This document shows positions 1 to 12,400 of a stretch of 64,000 bases of DNA, in pieces; the first letter of the stretch is position 1; the number at the start of each line of letters is the position of its first letter. The position numbers and the translations under genes were made by a program. The notes under the pieces were generated by a model that worked only from the letters and a program-made list of their open reading frames with translations, did no database searches and was not told the origin of the DNA. Source of the DNA: Archilochus colubris (lineage: Eukaryota; Chordata; Aves; Apodiformes; Trochilidae); assembly GCA_023079485.1 (NCBI GenBank), contig CM041083.1, positions 65,467,196 through 65,531,195 on the forward strand. Direction: 5' to 3'.

Positions 1-232
1 TGGAGGAGGTGCGGGAGGAGCCGGGGGGCAGCCTCGTCCTGTCGGGGAATCGGGCGCTGCTCAACCTCAACCTCAGCCGTGAGTGCCTGGCGGGGGTGGG
101 GGGGAGCTCCTCCCCACCTATGTCACGACAGACTTCCCCCCCCCCCCCAAGTGTGTCATGAAAACTGCCCCCCCTGCCCTCCCCCAGACAACCACATCTC
201 GGAGCGGGGTCTCGCTGCATTCCTGTCAGCGT

Positions 233-267
<35 letters not shown>

Positions 268-504
268 GGGACGGGGCGGGGGGGTCTGCGCTCCCTCTCC
301 CTGGGGGTGAGTGCCATGGGGCTGGGGTCCCTGTGGGGCTGGCACTGCCCTGGAACAGGTCCTGATCCGCCACATCTCCCCCAGGGGAACCGCATCCCCC
401 CCACCAGCCAGGCTCTGGGGAGGCTCCGGGAGCTGCTGCCCTGGGACCCCCAGAGCTTGGGGGGCCAGGACCAGGAGGAGGAGGAGCAGGATTTGGGCAC
501 CTGA
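1..504 (+). CDS. LRRC71: Leucine-rich-repeat protein, C-terminal three exons (probable LRRC71), 5' partial
   Basis: Three exons in phase: 1-78 (continues off the left edge; donor gtgagt at 79), 188-306 (acceptor cag at 185-187, donor gtga at 307) and 385-504, stop TGA at 502-504. The first exon encodes GNRALLNLNLSR and the second HNHISERGLAAFLSALEQ, which are leucine-rich-repeat beta-strand/helix units. The second exon then has a run of CAG codons, and the last exon ends in an acidic tail (DQEEEEQDLGT). LRRC71 lies next to ARHGEF11 at human 1q23.1 (known), and the tail-to-tail layout here fits. The gene name rests on LRR character plus synteny; full-length identity cannot be seen from this fragment. 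An AATAAA follows 46 bases after the stop. Confidence 0.78.
236..262 (+). repeat. (CAG)9 trinucleotide run coding polyglutamine
   Basis: About nine consecutive CAG triplets inside the second visible exon of the LRR gene give a glutamine run directly after an LRR helix (SALEQ). It is uninterrupted, so it is a candidate for length variation between individuals. Confidence 0.85.
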
Positions 505-549
505 CCTCCCCCCTTCCCGCCGCTCCCTTCCCCATTTACCTTCACCCAA

Positions 550-555
550 AATAAA
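550..555 (+). terminator. Poly(A) signal AATAAA for the LRR gene
   Basis: AATAAA 46 bases past the stop codon of the (+) strand LRR gene, followed by an AT-rich stretch (575-598). This gives a very short 3'UTR. Confidence 0.75.
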
Positions 556-559
556 CTCC

Positions 560-1187
560 CTCGGCACTCCTGGCTCTATTATATATAATATATATAATCA
601 GCCTCCCCCGCGTTGGGCCTCGCCCGAGAAGGAGGGGAGGGAGGGGGGGTGAGATGGGACCCCCCCGGTTGTCCCCCGGTTGTCCCCTGGGGTCACCGAT
701 TGTTCCCGGGTGTCCGTGTGTCCCCCAGCTGCTCCGTGCCCCCCGTTCCCCCGGGCAGGGGGGGCCCCGGTGGGTATTTACAGGGTGGGGGGGGGAGGAG
801 GGTGGCACGTTATGTACGTATTTATAGGCGGGGGGGGGGGAGAGTGGGGGTCGCAGCACGGAGAGGAACAGAACAAAGTGCATTTATACAGACTGGATCC
901 AGCTCTCACGGCCGGGGGGGGGGCACGGGAGGGGCCGCCATGCAGTGGGGTGAAGGGGGGGGGCCCGGCTGCCACCCCCCCCCTCAGCCGGATCCTGCTG
1001 CTTCCTTCCAGCCGATCTCTCCCCCCCCCTCCCTCCACTGCAGTTTTGGGGGGGGGGAGTTTTTCGGGGGGGGGGGTGGGAGGGAAAGGGAGGCTGTGGG
1101 GCAGCTCTCCAGCTTTGGGGTGATTCTGGGGGGGCCATATCGTCGTTCTCCCCCCCCTTCTCCTCCCCCCCCCCGGCCCCACTGCAG
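560..1187 (-). other. Intergenic / ARHGEF11 3'UTR
   Basis: No exon is visible here. It lies between the LRRC71 poly(A) site and the ARHGEF11 stop codon and is dominated by G- and C-homopolymer runs. On the minus strand two TATAAA hexamers (883-888 and 821-826), weak variants of the poly(A) signal, precede the only AT-rich bases and could end ARHGEF11 about 300-400 bases past its stop. No AATAAA was seen on the minus strand. Confidence 0.4.
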
Positions 1188-3469
1188 CTAAAGGGCGGCA
1201 GTGCCAGGGGGGGCCTCGGCGAGGGGGACTCTGGAGCCTGGAAGAGAGGGGGGGTGAGGAGGTGGAGGAGCAATAGGGAGGGGGACAAGAAGACAATGGA
1301 GTGACAACAAGGAACTGAGGGGGGGGGGGGCGAGGAGACAAGGTTGGGGGGTCAGGGCACCAGGAGGGGTGAGGGGACAATGGGACAGGGGACAAAGGGG
1401 GTGAGGGCAAAGGGGATAAGGGGGGGGACACATAGGAGGGGGTGTGAGGGGACAAGGGGGGACAGGGCAGGGTGGTCCTTACCAGGGGCATTGGTGGCAG
1501 GGCCCTGCAGACTCTGGAGGGCGCGGGACAGGGGACTGTCCCCTTCGAGGCTGTCCCCATCAGGGCTAGGGGGCTGCTGGGACCACCCGTCGGGCTGGGG
1601 GGGCGAGAAGCCCCCCAGAGGGGTGCGTCCCAGAGACTGGAGCAGCTCCCGGTGGGCGACTTCCATGGCCTGGGGACACACACACAGGTCAAGGGGGTGG
1701 CCCATGTCCCCCCCTCTGTGACACCCTGACACCCCCACCTCAGTTTTGGGGGGTGGGGGTGTGTCTCACCTTCAGCCTGTTGAGCTTCAGCCTCAGCTTC
1801 TCAATGGTGTGGAAGATCAGGTCCACGTCATGGGAGGGGTCTGGAGACCCCCTGGGGGTGCTGGGCTGGGGGGGGGCCTCATGCGGGGACCCCCTCGGGG
1901 GGGCGGGGGCCTGGGTGGGGCGTTGGGGCGGTCCCAAGGGCATGCTGACATAGAAGTAGTTACCTGAGAGGGGGAGGACAGCGTGAAGGGGGGGTGGGAC
2001 ACACCTGCGGGGGGGGGGGTGTCACTTGGTGGATGGGGGTTGTCCCCCTCCATCGGGCCACAGCTCCCCCCATGGTGGCATCAAGGACCTTGGGGACACC
2101 CTAGGGATGTGTCCCTCTAAGTGACACTGCAACCCCCCCCTCCTCTGCCACGGACACGGCCCCCGCCCCGGGCCATCCCCTGTGCAGGGGACACTGGGGA
2201 CACCCTGCCAGGGTGGGGGGGGGGTCTCTTTACCATCTACATTAGCTCCGCCTCCTTCCTGCAGCTCAGTTTCTGATTGGCTGCTGCCTGGCGAGGGCGT
2301 GACCTCCTGAGCCCCCTCCCCCTGGGCTGCGCACCCCGAAAAGAGAGGGGGGGGGGGAGGGCGGGGGGATGAGCAGGTACCGCCACCAGCACCCCAAAAA
2401 TGGCATCGACCAGCACCCACCACCAGCACCCACCACCAGCACCCCAGCACCTGGAGCCCAGCACCCCAAAACTGGCATGAAGCAGCACCCCACCACCAGC
2501 ACCCATCAGCGCCCCAAAACTGGCACCCATCAGCACCCCAACACAAGCATCCATCAGCTCAGCCCGCTAGCACCCCACCACCAGCACCCCAAAAGTGACA
2601 CCCAGCACCAGCACACCCAGCACCAGCACCCATCAGCACCCGCGAGGTGCAGACCACATTCAGGGAGGGTTTTCCCACCCCCTCCTTTGCGTCCCCCTCC
2701 CTTGCAGCCAAGCTGGAAGTGAGACCCCCACCCAATCCCGGAGAGGGGTCCCCAAAGCCCCCCCGCACCCCCACTTCCACCCCATTGTCACTGTCACCCC
2801 CCAAACCTTTCCGGAGGACTTTGTATCCATTGGGCTCCTCTCCCACCTCAGACTCTGTGACTTGGGGGGGAGGTGTCAGCGACCCCTCTCTTGGGGGGGC
2901 CCAATCCTGGCTGAGGGGTGCTGAGCCCCAAGGGACCCCGGTGGGTGTCACATCATCCTCGGGGTCAACATCGCGGGGGGAGGACAGGACCCTCCGCAGG
3001 ATCAGGAGCCTCAGGTTCTCCACTGGGGGGGGAGGGGGAGAGGTAATTTGGAGGTTCAGCACCCCCCAAAGAGAGGCTGAGATGGGGGCAGGGGTCTCCC
3101 CAGTGCAGCCCCCTCCTCACCGTCCTCCAGTGCTGCCTCGGCCAATCCCTCCAGGATGGGCAGGGGGGTGTGGGGTTTGGCTGGGGGGGGGGAACCCCCT
3201 TGTGGATCTGGGTGGGGGTCCTCGGGCAGCTCTTCCTCCAGGGGGGGCTCCTCCGGGGGTGGGAGGGGCTGCTCCCTGGCCAGGAGCTCAGTGGGATTGT
3301 CATCTGCAGGGGGATGGAAGGAGGAGGGAGGAGGAAGATGTTCCCACACCCCTGGGGCGGGGGGCAGGGGGCAGTTGAGGATGAGCTGGGGGGGTCCTCA
3401 CCAGAGCAACAATCTTCTGTCTCTGCTCGGGAGAGGACTGGGGAGACGTCGGGATCCTGGAGCACCAAG
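1188..3469 (-). CDS. ARHGEF11: ARHGEF11 exons 35-41: C-terminal regulatory tail
   Basis: Exons at 3402-3469, 3121-3303, 2807-3022, 2234-2326, 1770-1963, 1483-1669 and 1188-1237. Landmarks that fix the frame are EGLAEAALED then VENLRLLILRR (36/37), PNGYKVLRKA across the 37/38 junction, NYFYVSMPLGPP (39), IFHTIEKLRLKLNRLK (39) and AMEVAHRELLQSLG (40). The last part is a coiled-coil-like helix that in mammals promotes homo- and hetero-oligomerisation (known). Exon 36 is Pro/Glu-rich. Intron 37 holds a CAGCACCCC-type tandem repeat. The end of exon 37 (AAAG then GTTTGG) is a weak donor chosen because it restores the conserved RKA junction. Confidence 0.9.
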
Positions 3470-6400
3470 CTGTGAGGGGGGGTGGGTGATGGGCAGAGGC
3501 TGGGGAAGGGCAGCACCCACCCCCGGGCAGAGGCTGCTGCCCCCCCCCCAAAAAAAAAAGGTTCCAGGGGGGTTGGAAGCTGCCGAGTGAGCAGGGAGGG
3601 CTCCTGTCTCCATCCCAAGCATCCTCCAGGGACACACTGACCTCCTGGAGACCCAACCCCCCTCTGAAGACCAAACCCCCCTCTGGAGAGACCCAGCACC
3701 CTCTGGAGAGACTCAGCACCCTCTGGAGAGACCCAGCACCCTCTGGAGAGACTCAGCACCCTCTGGAGAGACCCAGCACCCTCTGGAGAGACTCAGCACC
3801 CTCAGTGCCCCCCAGGACAGGGCTGCTCACCCAGGGGGGGCTGAACGGGTGGGCTCCGGCGTCCGGCGCTTCGGGGGGAAGGTGGCATTCCTGGTGGCAC
3901 TCTGTACTGCTTTCTCCAGCACCTCCATCCACCTACCCACCAAAGATCCCCCCCCTGTCAGCTCCCAGGGGAGGGGGCTCTGTCCCCAGAGGTCCCCTCA
4001 GCCCCACCCATCCTTACGTGTTCTTCTCGGAGGATGTCAACGCCACCAGCTCGTAGATCTGGGGGCCCAGCTCTGACGTGCAGATGATGAAGAGAGCTCG
4101 TTTATCTGTCACCAAGAGACAGGAGGAGGGTCAGAGCGTGGCTGTGGCCTTCAACCCGACCAGCTGGTGTCACCAGCACAGTGACCCCGGGCCCCACCTG
4201 TAGCCACCGAGCGGATCAGCACGGAGTTGAGCTTGAGGACGGGGCTGAAGGTCTGCTTGTTCTCCGAGGAGCCCAGCGCTGTCTTGCTGTGGCACTTGAG
4301 CACCAGTTTCTCATCCTGCTTCTGCAGCAGCACCAGAAGGTCCTCCAGGAGCAGGACGTGGAGGTCTGGGGCGGGACAGGGGACAGAGAGGGGACACTGA
4401 GCCAGGTATGTGCTCATGTGCTTCCATGCTGGAAGCATCCCAGGAGGGACGACGGCTCCATGGATGCGGCGCATGAGGTGTGGGGGTGTCCCTGTCACCC
4501 TGCTGGGGCTGGAGGTCACCCCCCCCTGTGTCCTGAGGAGGTGGGGAGGGGTCTCCTGGTGCTCCCAGGTCCAGCTGGTGGGGAGGGGCCATACCCACAG
4601 TCTTGTCCTTGCTAACACGCCAGGTCAGGGGCCCCTCGTGGATCATGCGCCGGGAGGTGAGGTCCAGGTTCTGCAGGGGGGGGAAGGATGAGGGTGAGTA
4701 GGGGGATCCGGGGCTGGGCAGACCCTCCCTTAGGGTGTGGGTTTTGGGGTTACCTTGAACTCAGCAGCCAGGGGGTTGCTGGTCCTCTCCAGGGGGGTGG
4801 CATCCAGTCGTTTCTGGTAGCCCTCCAGGCGGTGCCGGTTCTCCGCCCGTTTCACCGCCTCGTTCACGTACTTGAGGATGTCCCGGCACTGATCCCGGGC
4901 TCGGCACAGCTTCTCCTGCTCCGAGGTGCCCGCTGGGACAGCAGAGAGAGGGGACAATGGATCAAGCAGCACCCTGAGGAGATGGTGCTGGCCTGAAGTC
5001 TTCCCACCCCCAGGGACCTCCTGGCCCTGCTCTTTCCCTGGAGCCGAGCTGAGGGACTTGGGGTTGCCCAATCTGGAGGAGTGAAGGCTGCACGGAGACC
5101 TCAGAGCACCTTCCAGAGCCTACAAGAACTTTCAGATACCTCCAGCAGGTACCTCTGTATCTGGAGAGGCTCCAGGATGCTGGGGAAGGACCTTGGACAA
5201 GGGCCTGGAGGGATAGGATTACAGGGAAGGGTTTCCAGCTGCAAGAGGGGAGATGGAGAGATCTGAGGGAGAAATTCTTTGGGGTGAGGGTGCTAAGACG
5301 CTGGACCAGGGTGCCCCCAGAAGCTGGAAGTGTTCAAGGCCAGGCTGGATGGGGCTTGCAACACCCTGGGCTGGTGGGAAGTCTCCTTGCCCATGGCAGG
5401 GGGTGGGACTGGATTGATCTTGAAGGTCCCTCCAAACCAACTCATTCCATGGTTCCATGATCATGGTTCAAAGGCCACACTGGAGGGGGGATCACGCAGC
5501 CTGGGGACAACCCCTCAGTGTCCCCTCAGCCCCTACCCTCAGTGTGCTTGATGATGTTCTCCAGCAGCAGTGGGTACTTGGTCAGACGCTGCATTTCTGA
5601 GATGATCAAGTCCTTGAGCTGCAGACGCCGGCACTGGGGGTTGCTTTCTGCCTCCTTGGGGGGAGGGAAGATGGGGAGAAACCCCAAGGTGGGATTTGGT
5701 GGAGCCCCGAGGTGGGATCGGGGGGAACTTAGGGGAGCACTGGGATGAGGAACAGCTCCAGGAGAGGGACAAACCTGCATGAAGATCTGGAACCGGGTCT
5801 CCTTGCGCTGCTTGGTTTTGATCAGCTCCAAGGCAATGGATTGGTAGGAGCAGAAGTCAGCAGCCACTTGCTGGATCTCCTCCTTGGCCAGGCCATCAAA
5901 CTGGGAGGGGGGACACACAGGGGACAATTGGGCTTAGGAACCCTCCCCAGGCTTGGCCTTGGATATCCTTGAGCTCTGCTCCAAGTGTAGCCACAGCCAG
6001 AGGACAGTGACAGTGGGGGGAAGATGTCAACCCCTCCATGCTGGAGGGGAAGATGCCTCTGGGAACTCTGCCACCCCCCACTTACCCGAGACAGCATGAG
6101 ATCCCCTATTTCTTTGATGATTGGTCCTTCTTCCCGGAGCTTCTTCATGGATTCAGAGAGAGAATCTGGGATGGGGGACACAAGAGAGGGGACTCAGATG
6201 AATGAGGTCACCCACCACTTGTCCATGGAGCAACAGTGGAGTTGCCTGTCCCTGGGGGGCCCTGCCCCAGTCAGAGGTGCTTTGATTGCTGCCATCAAGG
6301 AGCGTGACCCCAGAAGTGGGTCCTGAAAGCATCTCCGAGACCAAGGCTGGGACAGACCAGGTTTCCTGGACATGGATTTTGGTAGAGCATAAGAGAACCA

Positions 6401-9400
6401 GGCTTGAGAGAGGGATAGGAGAGGTTGGAGCAGCTGGAGGCCATGAAAGGGGCTGGTCCCAATGGCAGGTGACAGCTGGGAGCTGTGGAGCACCTTCTGC
6501 TGGGGGTATCTCCAAGGGAGGGGTGGGAAGAGGCTTACTGTGGATGTCTATCAGGTCAGAGAGGTTGGGGAAGAGGAGTGCCAGCTCCTCCCGGGATAAC
6601 AGGTTCTCCTTCCTCATCCGCTGGTAGAAGAGGAGGTCGAGGACCCGGAGGATGCGGAGGTGAGAGCCTTCAGTGGCAAAGAGCTCTGTGGGAAAGGCAG
6701 TGGAGTGGAGAAGTGCCCACAGGAGACCTGTGGTGGGGTGGTCCCTGGTGTCCCCAAGGTGTCCCCATTGCTCCTTACCGTTGATCACCTCTTGCCGGTC
6801 GATCTCCTTCTGTGTCAGGTTGGCCACCAGCTCCCGTGGGACCATCTGCTGCCAGTTCTGGGTGTCCAGCTCAGGCTCCAGGTCGGAAAGCTGCCCCTGT
6901 TCATCCTCCAGGAGATGAGGCAGGAAAGGATCCACCCCGAAACCCAGGTTGGGCGACTCGATGCTCCTGGGGAGGAGGTGAAAAGGAGGTTGTGGGAGCA
7001 CCCTGAAGCCGCTTACCTCTAGCCCAGCCAACCCCAGCCCAGCCAATATCTACCTGGGGCCTATTTGGTCTTGAACCCGGGGCCTCCAACTGGTGAGCTA
7101 AAAGACTACGTCCCCCAGCAGACATCTATGGGGTCCTTTAAGCTCCTGCAGGAGACACAAGGGAACAGAGGTGCCCCCTGGCCCCAGGAGGATGGACGGC
7201 TAAAGGGGGACGCTTGCCCTGGGCATCACCCCCTGCTCTGCTCTGTCCAGACTGGCTGATGGGGAGTGCAAAGTTGGGAAGGGGGGCTCCATCTCTGCCC
7301 CCTGACCACCAGAGAGGGGACACAGCCCTGGTGACAACCCTACTGGGACCCTCCTGCTCTGAAAGAAAACTGAACCCTTGGGATCTTCCCTCAGCTGGCG
7401 TGGTACAGATGGAGGAGAGGGAGGCTGAGGCTGGGCCACTCACCTGCGTCCCATCTTGGGTGTGTAGGGAGGGGTGGGATTCTCCAGGGACCTGGGGAGG
7501 AACAGAAGAGTCACCCTTCTGACATAGAATCATGAAACAGTTTGGCTTGGAGGGACCTTAAAACTCATCCAGTGCCACCCCTGCCATGGGCAGGGACACC
7601 TCCCACAGACCAGGGTGCTCCAAGTCCCATCCAACCTCCAACATTCCCAGGGATGGGGCAGCCACAGCTTCTGGGGGTGACCTGGGGCTCAGCACCCTCA
7701 TCCCAAAGAATTTCTCCCTCACATCTCCTCTCCATCTCCCCTCTTGCAGCTGGAAACCCTTCCCCCTCATCCCATCCCTCCAGGCCCATGTCCAAAGTCC
7801 TTCCCCAGCTCTCCTGGGGCCCTTCAGGTCTGAAGGTACCTACTGGAGGTATCTGAAAGTACTTCAGGGAAGGTGCTTTAAGGTCTCCTCAGAGCCTTCT
7901 CTTCTCCAGGTAACAATCCCAGCTCCCTCACTCACATGTCCTAGCCCTCTGAGCTATCCTGGCCCATGCCCTCTCCTCTCAGCCCAGCACCCAGCAGTTT
8001 CCATAAGCCCACTGGACATGGGCTGTGAGAGGGTTTGGGGCACAAATGGGGACTAAAGCCCAAATCTGTCCATTTTCCCTTGGCCAGTGTCAGGCAAGAA
8101 GCTCTGTGGGGCCAGTCCCACCCCTTCCCACACGGTCTTGAACCATCAAAGTTCTCCCAGGAGACTGAGGGGTTCAGCTTTAGGATCCACAGCTGTCCCA
8201 GCTCCCCTCTGGAACCCAGCAGAACCCACCCAAGTCCTCCCCACTCAGCACCTCCCACCTTGTGGACAGGCTGGAAGCAGAAGATGATGCTGACTGGTGA
8301 AGCCTGGTGGCCTCGGCTGCAGCATCCATGTCCACGTCACTCCGGGACCGTGGGACATTTTCTGCTTTCCTGGATTTCTTCATCTCTTCCCGGCCCTTCA
8401 GGCTCTCCGAGCGGCCCAGCTTGACCTCAGCACGGGAACTGGAGTGGGGAAACAAACCAAGAGCAGGTTGGGCCTGGGAGGACAAGCAGTGACATCTTCC
8501 CCAACCTCTGAGAGCAGGGAGGTTGGGGAATGCCACCCATGCAGTTTCTCTCCCTGTGCTTGGTCCTGGTGAGATGGCAGGGGTCAGTTTTGGGCCCCTT
8601 GTGACAAGAAGGATATTGAGGAGTTGGAGCATGTCCAGAGAATGGAATGGAGCTGGGGAAGGGTCTGGAGAGCAAGGGGAAGGGTCTGGAGAAGTTGTGA
8701 GGAGCAGCTGAGGGCCCTGGGCGTGGTGATCCTGGAGCAGAGGAGGCTGAGAGGAGACCTTGTGGCTCTCTGCAACCCCCTGAGAGGAGGTTGGAGCCAG
8801 GGGGGGGTCGGGCTCTGCTCCCAAGGAACAAGGGATGGGACAAGAGGAACTTTTGGCACAACTCAAGTTGTGCCAGGGGAGGTTTAGGTTGGAGCTGGGG
8901 AAGAATTTCTTCCTGGAAAGGGTTGTCAGGGCCTGGCCCAGGCTGCCCAGGGCAGGGCTGGAGTCCCCATCATCCCTGGAGGTCTTCAAAAAACGTGTGG
9001 AGGTGGCACTTGGGGACATGGTTTAGAATCATAGAATGTTAGTTTAGTTTAGTTGGATTCATGGTTGGACTGGATGACCTCAGAGGTCTTTTCCAACCTT
9101 CCTGATTCCTTCTGGTGATCTCCCAGCCTTACCCATCTGACTCCAGCAGGTCCTCGGGGAAGCTGCCAGTGGAGAGACGTTGGGTGCCGGGTTCTTGGTT
9201 CTCATGGTGCTGGTTGTTCTCAAAGTGCTGGATGATGTTCCTCACATTGCCAGGCTTGACTGCTGGGGCAAAAGGAAGGAAGAAAACCCTAGTGAGGTGG
9301 GGCTGGGCCCATCCCACAGCACCACCTGCTCTCCAGACTCATCCCAGACCCAACAGCACCCATCTGAGCCCACCCTGATGCCCAGCGTGATGCCACTGGG

Positions 9401-12400
9401 GGCTGTGTGGACACAAAATCAAATGAAGCTCATGAGGTGAAGGGAAAACAAAAGAAGAGGACTTTTACCTTCAACGGGGGACAAGGGGACATGAAATGCT
9501 GGAAGGAAAAAAAAAGTGAGATGTCAAATCAATCCCATGTGTCGGTGAGGAAAGAGGGAAGTGGTGAAGGTGTGAACCAGTGGGATGAGAACTCAAAGCA
9601 GAAGTAGGGGGGAAAGAGGAACATGCTTATTCTCCACCACCTCAGCCCCTCCCAGGAGTGGTGGCACTTCTAAGACACAGCCTGGAGGCCTGCAGGGCAG
9701 TACAGGAGATAAATCTGAGCTGAGCTCTGCCCCATCCTGCTCCCCTCTGGGACAACAGATTCCTCAAGGAGAGCAGGGATTAAATGAGAGGCCCAAAGGC
9801 CATTTTATCTCACAGCCCTGGGCTGCAGATCTCCTCCAGGCATGGATGTTGGTGGGTACAGCACCCCAGGAGGTTCCCACACTCACTGCTCTGGGAGGAG
9901 ATTTTGGGCTTCCCAATGTACTTGAGGATGGGGTTCCTCTTCTTGTCTTCCATGGCATCCTTGTCCTTCTTTGTGCTGCTGCTCTGTTGGGACACCCAGA
10001 AGAACTGATAAATCATAGGTCACCCTGTGGGCCACGAGGTCACACAAGGTTCTGATTGGAAAAGACTTAAGATCACCCAGTCCAACCCTTCCTCCAGCAC
10101 TGCCCAGGCCACCCCCACCCCATGTCCCTCATCCCCACATCTCCAGGGCTCTGAAACCCCTCCAGGGATGGTGGGGACTCCAGCCCTGCCCTGGGCAGCC
10201 TGGGCCAGGCCCTGACAACCCTTTCCAGGGAGAAATTCTTCCCCAGCTCCAACCTAAACCTCTCCTGGCACAACTTGAGTTGTGCCAAAAGTTCCTCTTG
10301 TCCCATCCCTTGTTCCTTGGGAGCAGAGCCCGACCCCCCCTGGCTCCAACCTCCTCTCAGGGGGTTGCAGAGAGCCACAAGGTCTCCCCTCAGCCTCCTC
10401 TGCTCCAGGATCACCACGCCCAGGGCCCTCAGATGCTCCTCACAACTTCTCCAGACCTTTCCCCAGCTCCATTGCCCTCCTCTGGACAGCCCCTCAGTTT
10501 CCTTCTTGGTGTGTACTCCACCTTCACCTCACTGCCTGAACCACATGGAGCAGGGATCTGGCTCTGTCCTGGTGTGGGGGACACAGCGATCCCTGGACCA
10601 CCCCTCCTCTGGTGGCCTCCAAAGATCCATCAACAAGAGCTTTGGGACAGAGGTGCAGGTGCCACCAAGTCACTCACCTTCTTGGCCTTGGGGAAGAAGG
10701 GCAACCACTTGTCCCTGTCTGGGAGGGTCTGGACCTTCTCGCTGGTGGCGCGGGGCTCGCGGCTGCGGATCCCTGTGTGGTTCATGTAGGTGCTGAGGGC
10801 AAAGGCCATGGGACAGCTGGAAGAGATGAGGACATGAGGCTGGAGATCTGACACTGGGACATCCCATGGAGGGTCTGCAGGGAGAGTGGGAATACTCCTC
10901 CCCCAGCAGAGAAGGAAGGAAAGGCAAGCAGTGGGTCTGGACCATGACCCTCCCCAAGGATCAGCCCCAGAGCCCACCAGGACACCCCTGGCACAGAGGG
11001 GGAGTGGGAAGGGGAAGAGTCCCCTGCCTTGTTCTCACCTTCTGTCCTCTTCATATTTTGACCTGTAAATAAAAATGGGGAAAGGTAAAAGCTGGTGTGG
11101 GATCTGGCTCCTCCACTCAGCCCCACTCCACCAAGCCTTCCACCTCACCGAGTCCCCCACTCAGCATCTGCTCCAACCCTTCCTTGTGCAAACCAAGCTT
11201 GTCCCCATCCCTTTTCCCAAGTCCCTCCCCCCAAATCCCAGGGGAGGGTCTCCCCAGCTGAGGGCAGGTAGCCCAGCACTCACAGGATGTCACCCAGCTG
11301 GGCCAGCTGCTTCTCAGCCACTTGTCTCTCCTTCTGGGGGTCCCCATCCAGATCCAAGAGGTCGTTCTCCCCATAGAGGCTCCCCAGCCCCATGGTACGT
11401 TTTGTTCTGTGAGAGGACAGGGCTCAGAAGCACCAGCCCGGGGACTGCCCACCTGCAGGGCCTCCAGTGGGGCAGGTTCCTCACCTGTAATCCTGGATCT
11501 GCTCCTGGATCTCAGGCATCACCATCTCCTGAGCTTCAAAGAGGGCAGCTCGGACATCGTCCCCATTGCGCAGGCGAGACTCTGGAGATGGCAGAGGGCA
11601 CTGGGTGTCACTGGGTGTCACCAGCGTGCAAGGAAGGGCACTAGGGGTCTTTTGGAAGCCTCGAGTCCTTTCCCAAGGGATCTTCATGCAACCCATAGGC
11701 AGAACCCTTGGCAACCCCCTTGTTCGGGGTTGTCACCCCCCTTCCAGGCTGGGACAACCCTGCTCTGCACACCCAGGCTGAGACACCTGCCCCTAACAAG
11801 ACCCCTGGAACACTTGGCACCAAGTTGGGAAAGAGCCTGGGAGTGCCAGTCCCAAACTTCAAAACAAGGGGGAGTCCTAGAGAAGTGCTTTGGGGTCCTG
11901 CTCTAGCAATGAAATTATGGGACCGTGGAAGGGTTTGGGTTGGACGGGACCTTAAAACTCACCCAGTACCACCCCTGCCATGGGCTGGGACACCTCTCAC
12001 CAGCCCAGGGGGCTCCAAGCCCCATTCAACCTTCAACACTGCCAGGGATGGGGCAGCCACAGCTTCTGGGGGTGACCTGGGGCTCAGCACTCTCACCCCA
12101 AAGAATTTCTCCCTCCCTCCCCAAGATCTCCTCTCCATCTCCCCTCTTGCAGCTGGAAACCCTTCCCCCTCATCCCATCCTTCCAGGCTCTTGTCCCAAG
12201 TCCTTCCTCAGCTTTCCTGGAGCCCCTTCAGGCCTGCAGCTATGTGAAGGGACATCAGGGACTGGAAGGTGCTCTAAGGTCTCCCCAGAGCCTCCTCACT
12301 CACCGATCTCAGCCAGGAGCTGCTCTGAGACCTTCACTCGCAGAGGCTGGGGAGGGAAGGCAGGAGATAGGCTCAGCACCCCTTCACTCTCCCCATCTCA

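Noticed and set aside
3402..3460. Alternative frame of ARHGEF11 exon 35 reading SPEQRQKIVAL, using an internal CTCCAG acceptor
   Set aside because: It would end in phase 0 and put exon 36 out of frame; the outer acceptor gives phase 1, which matches exon 36.
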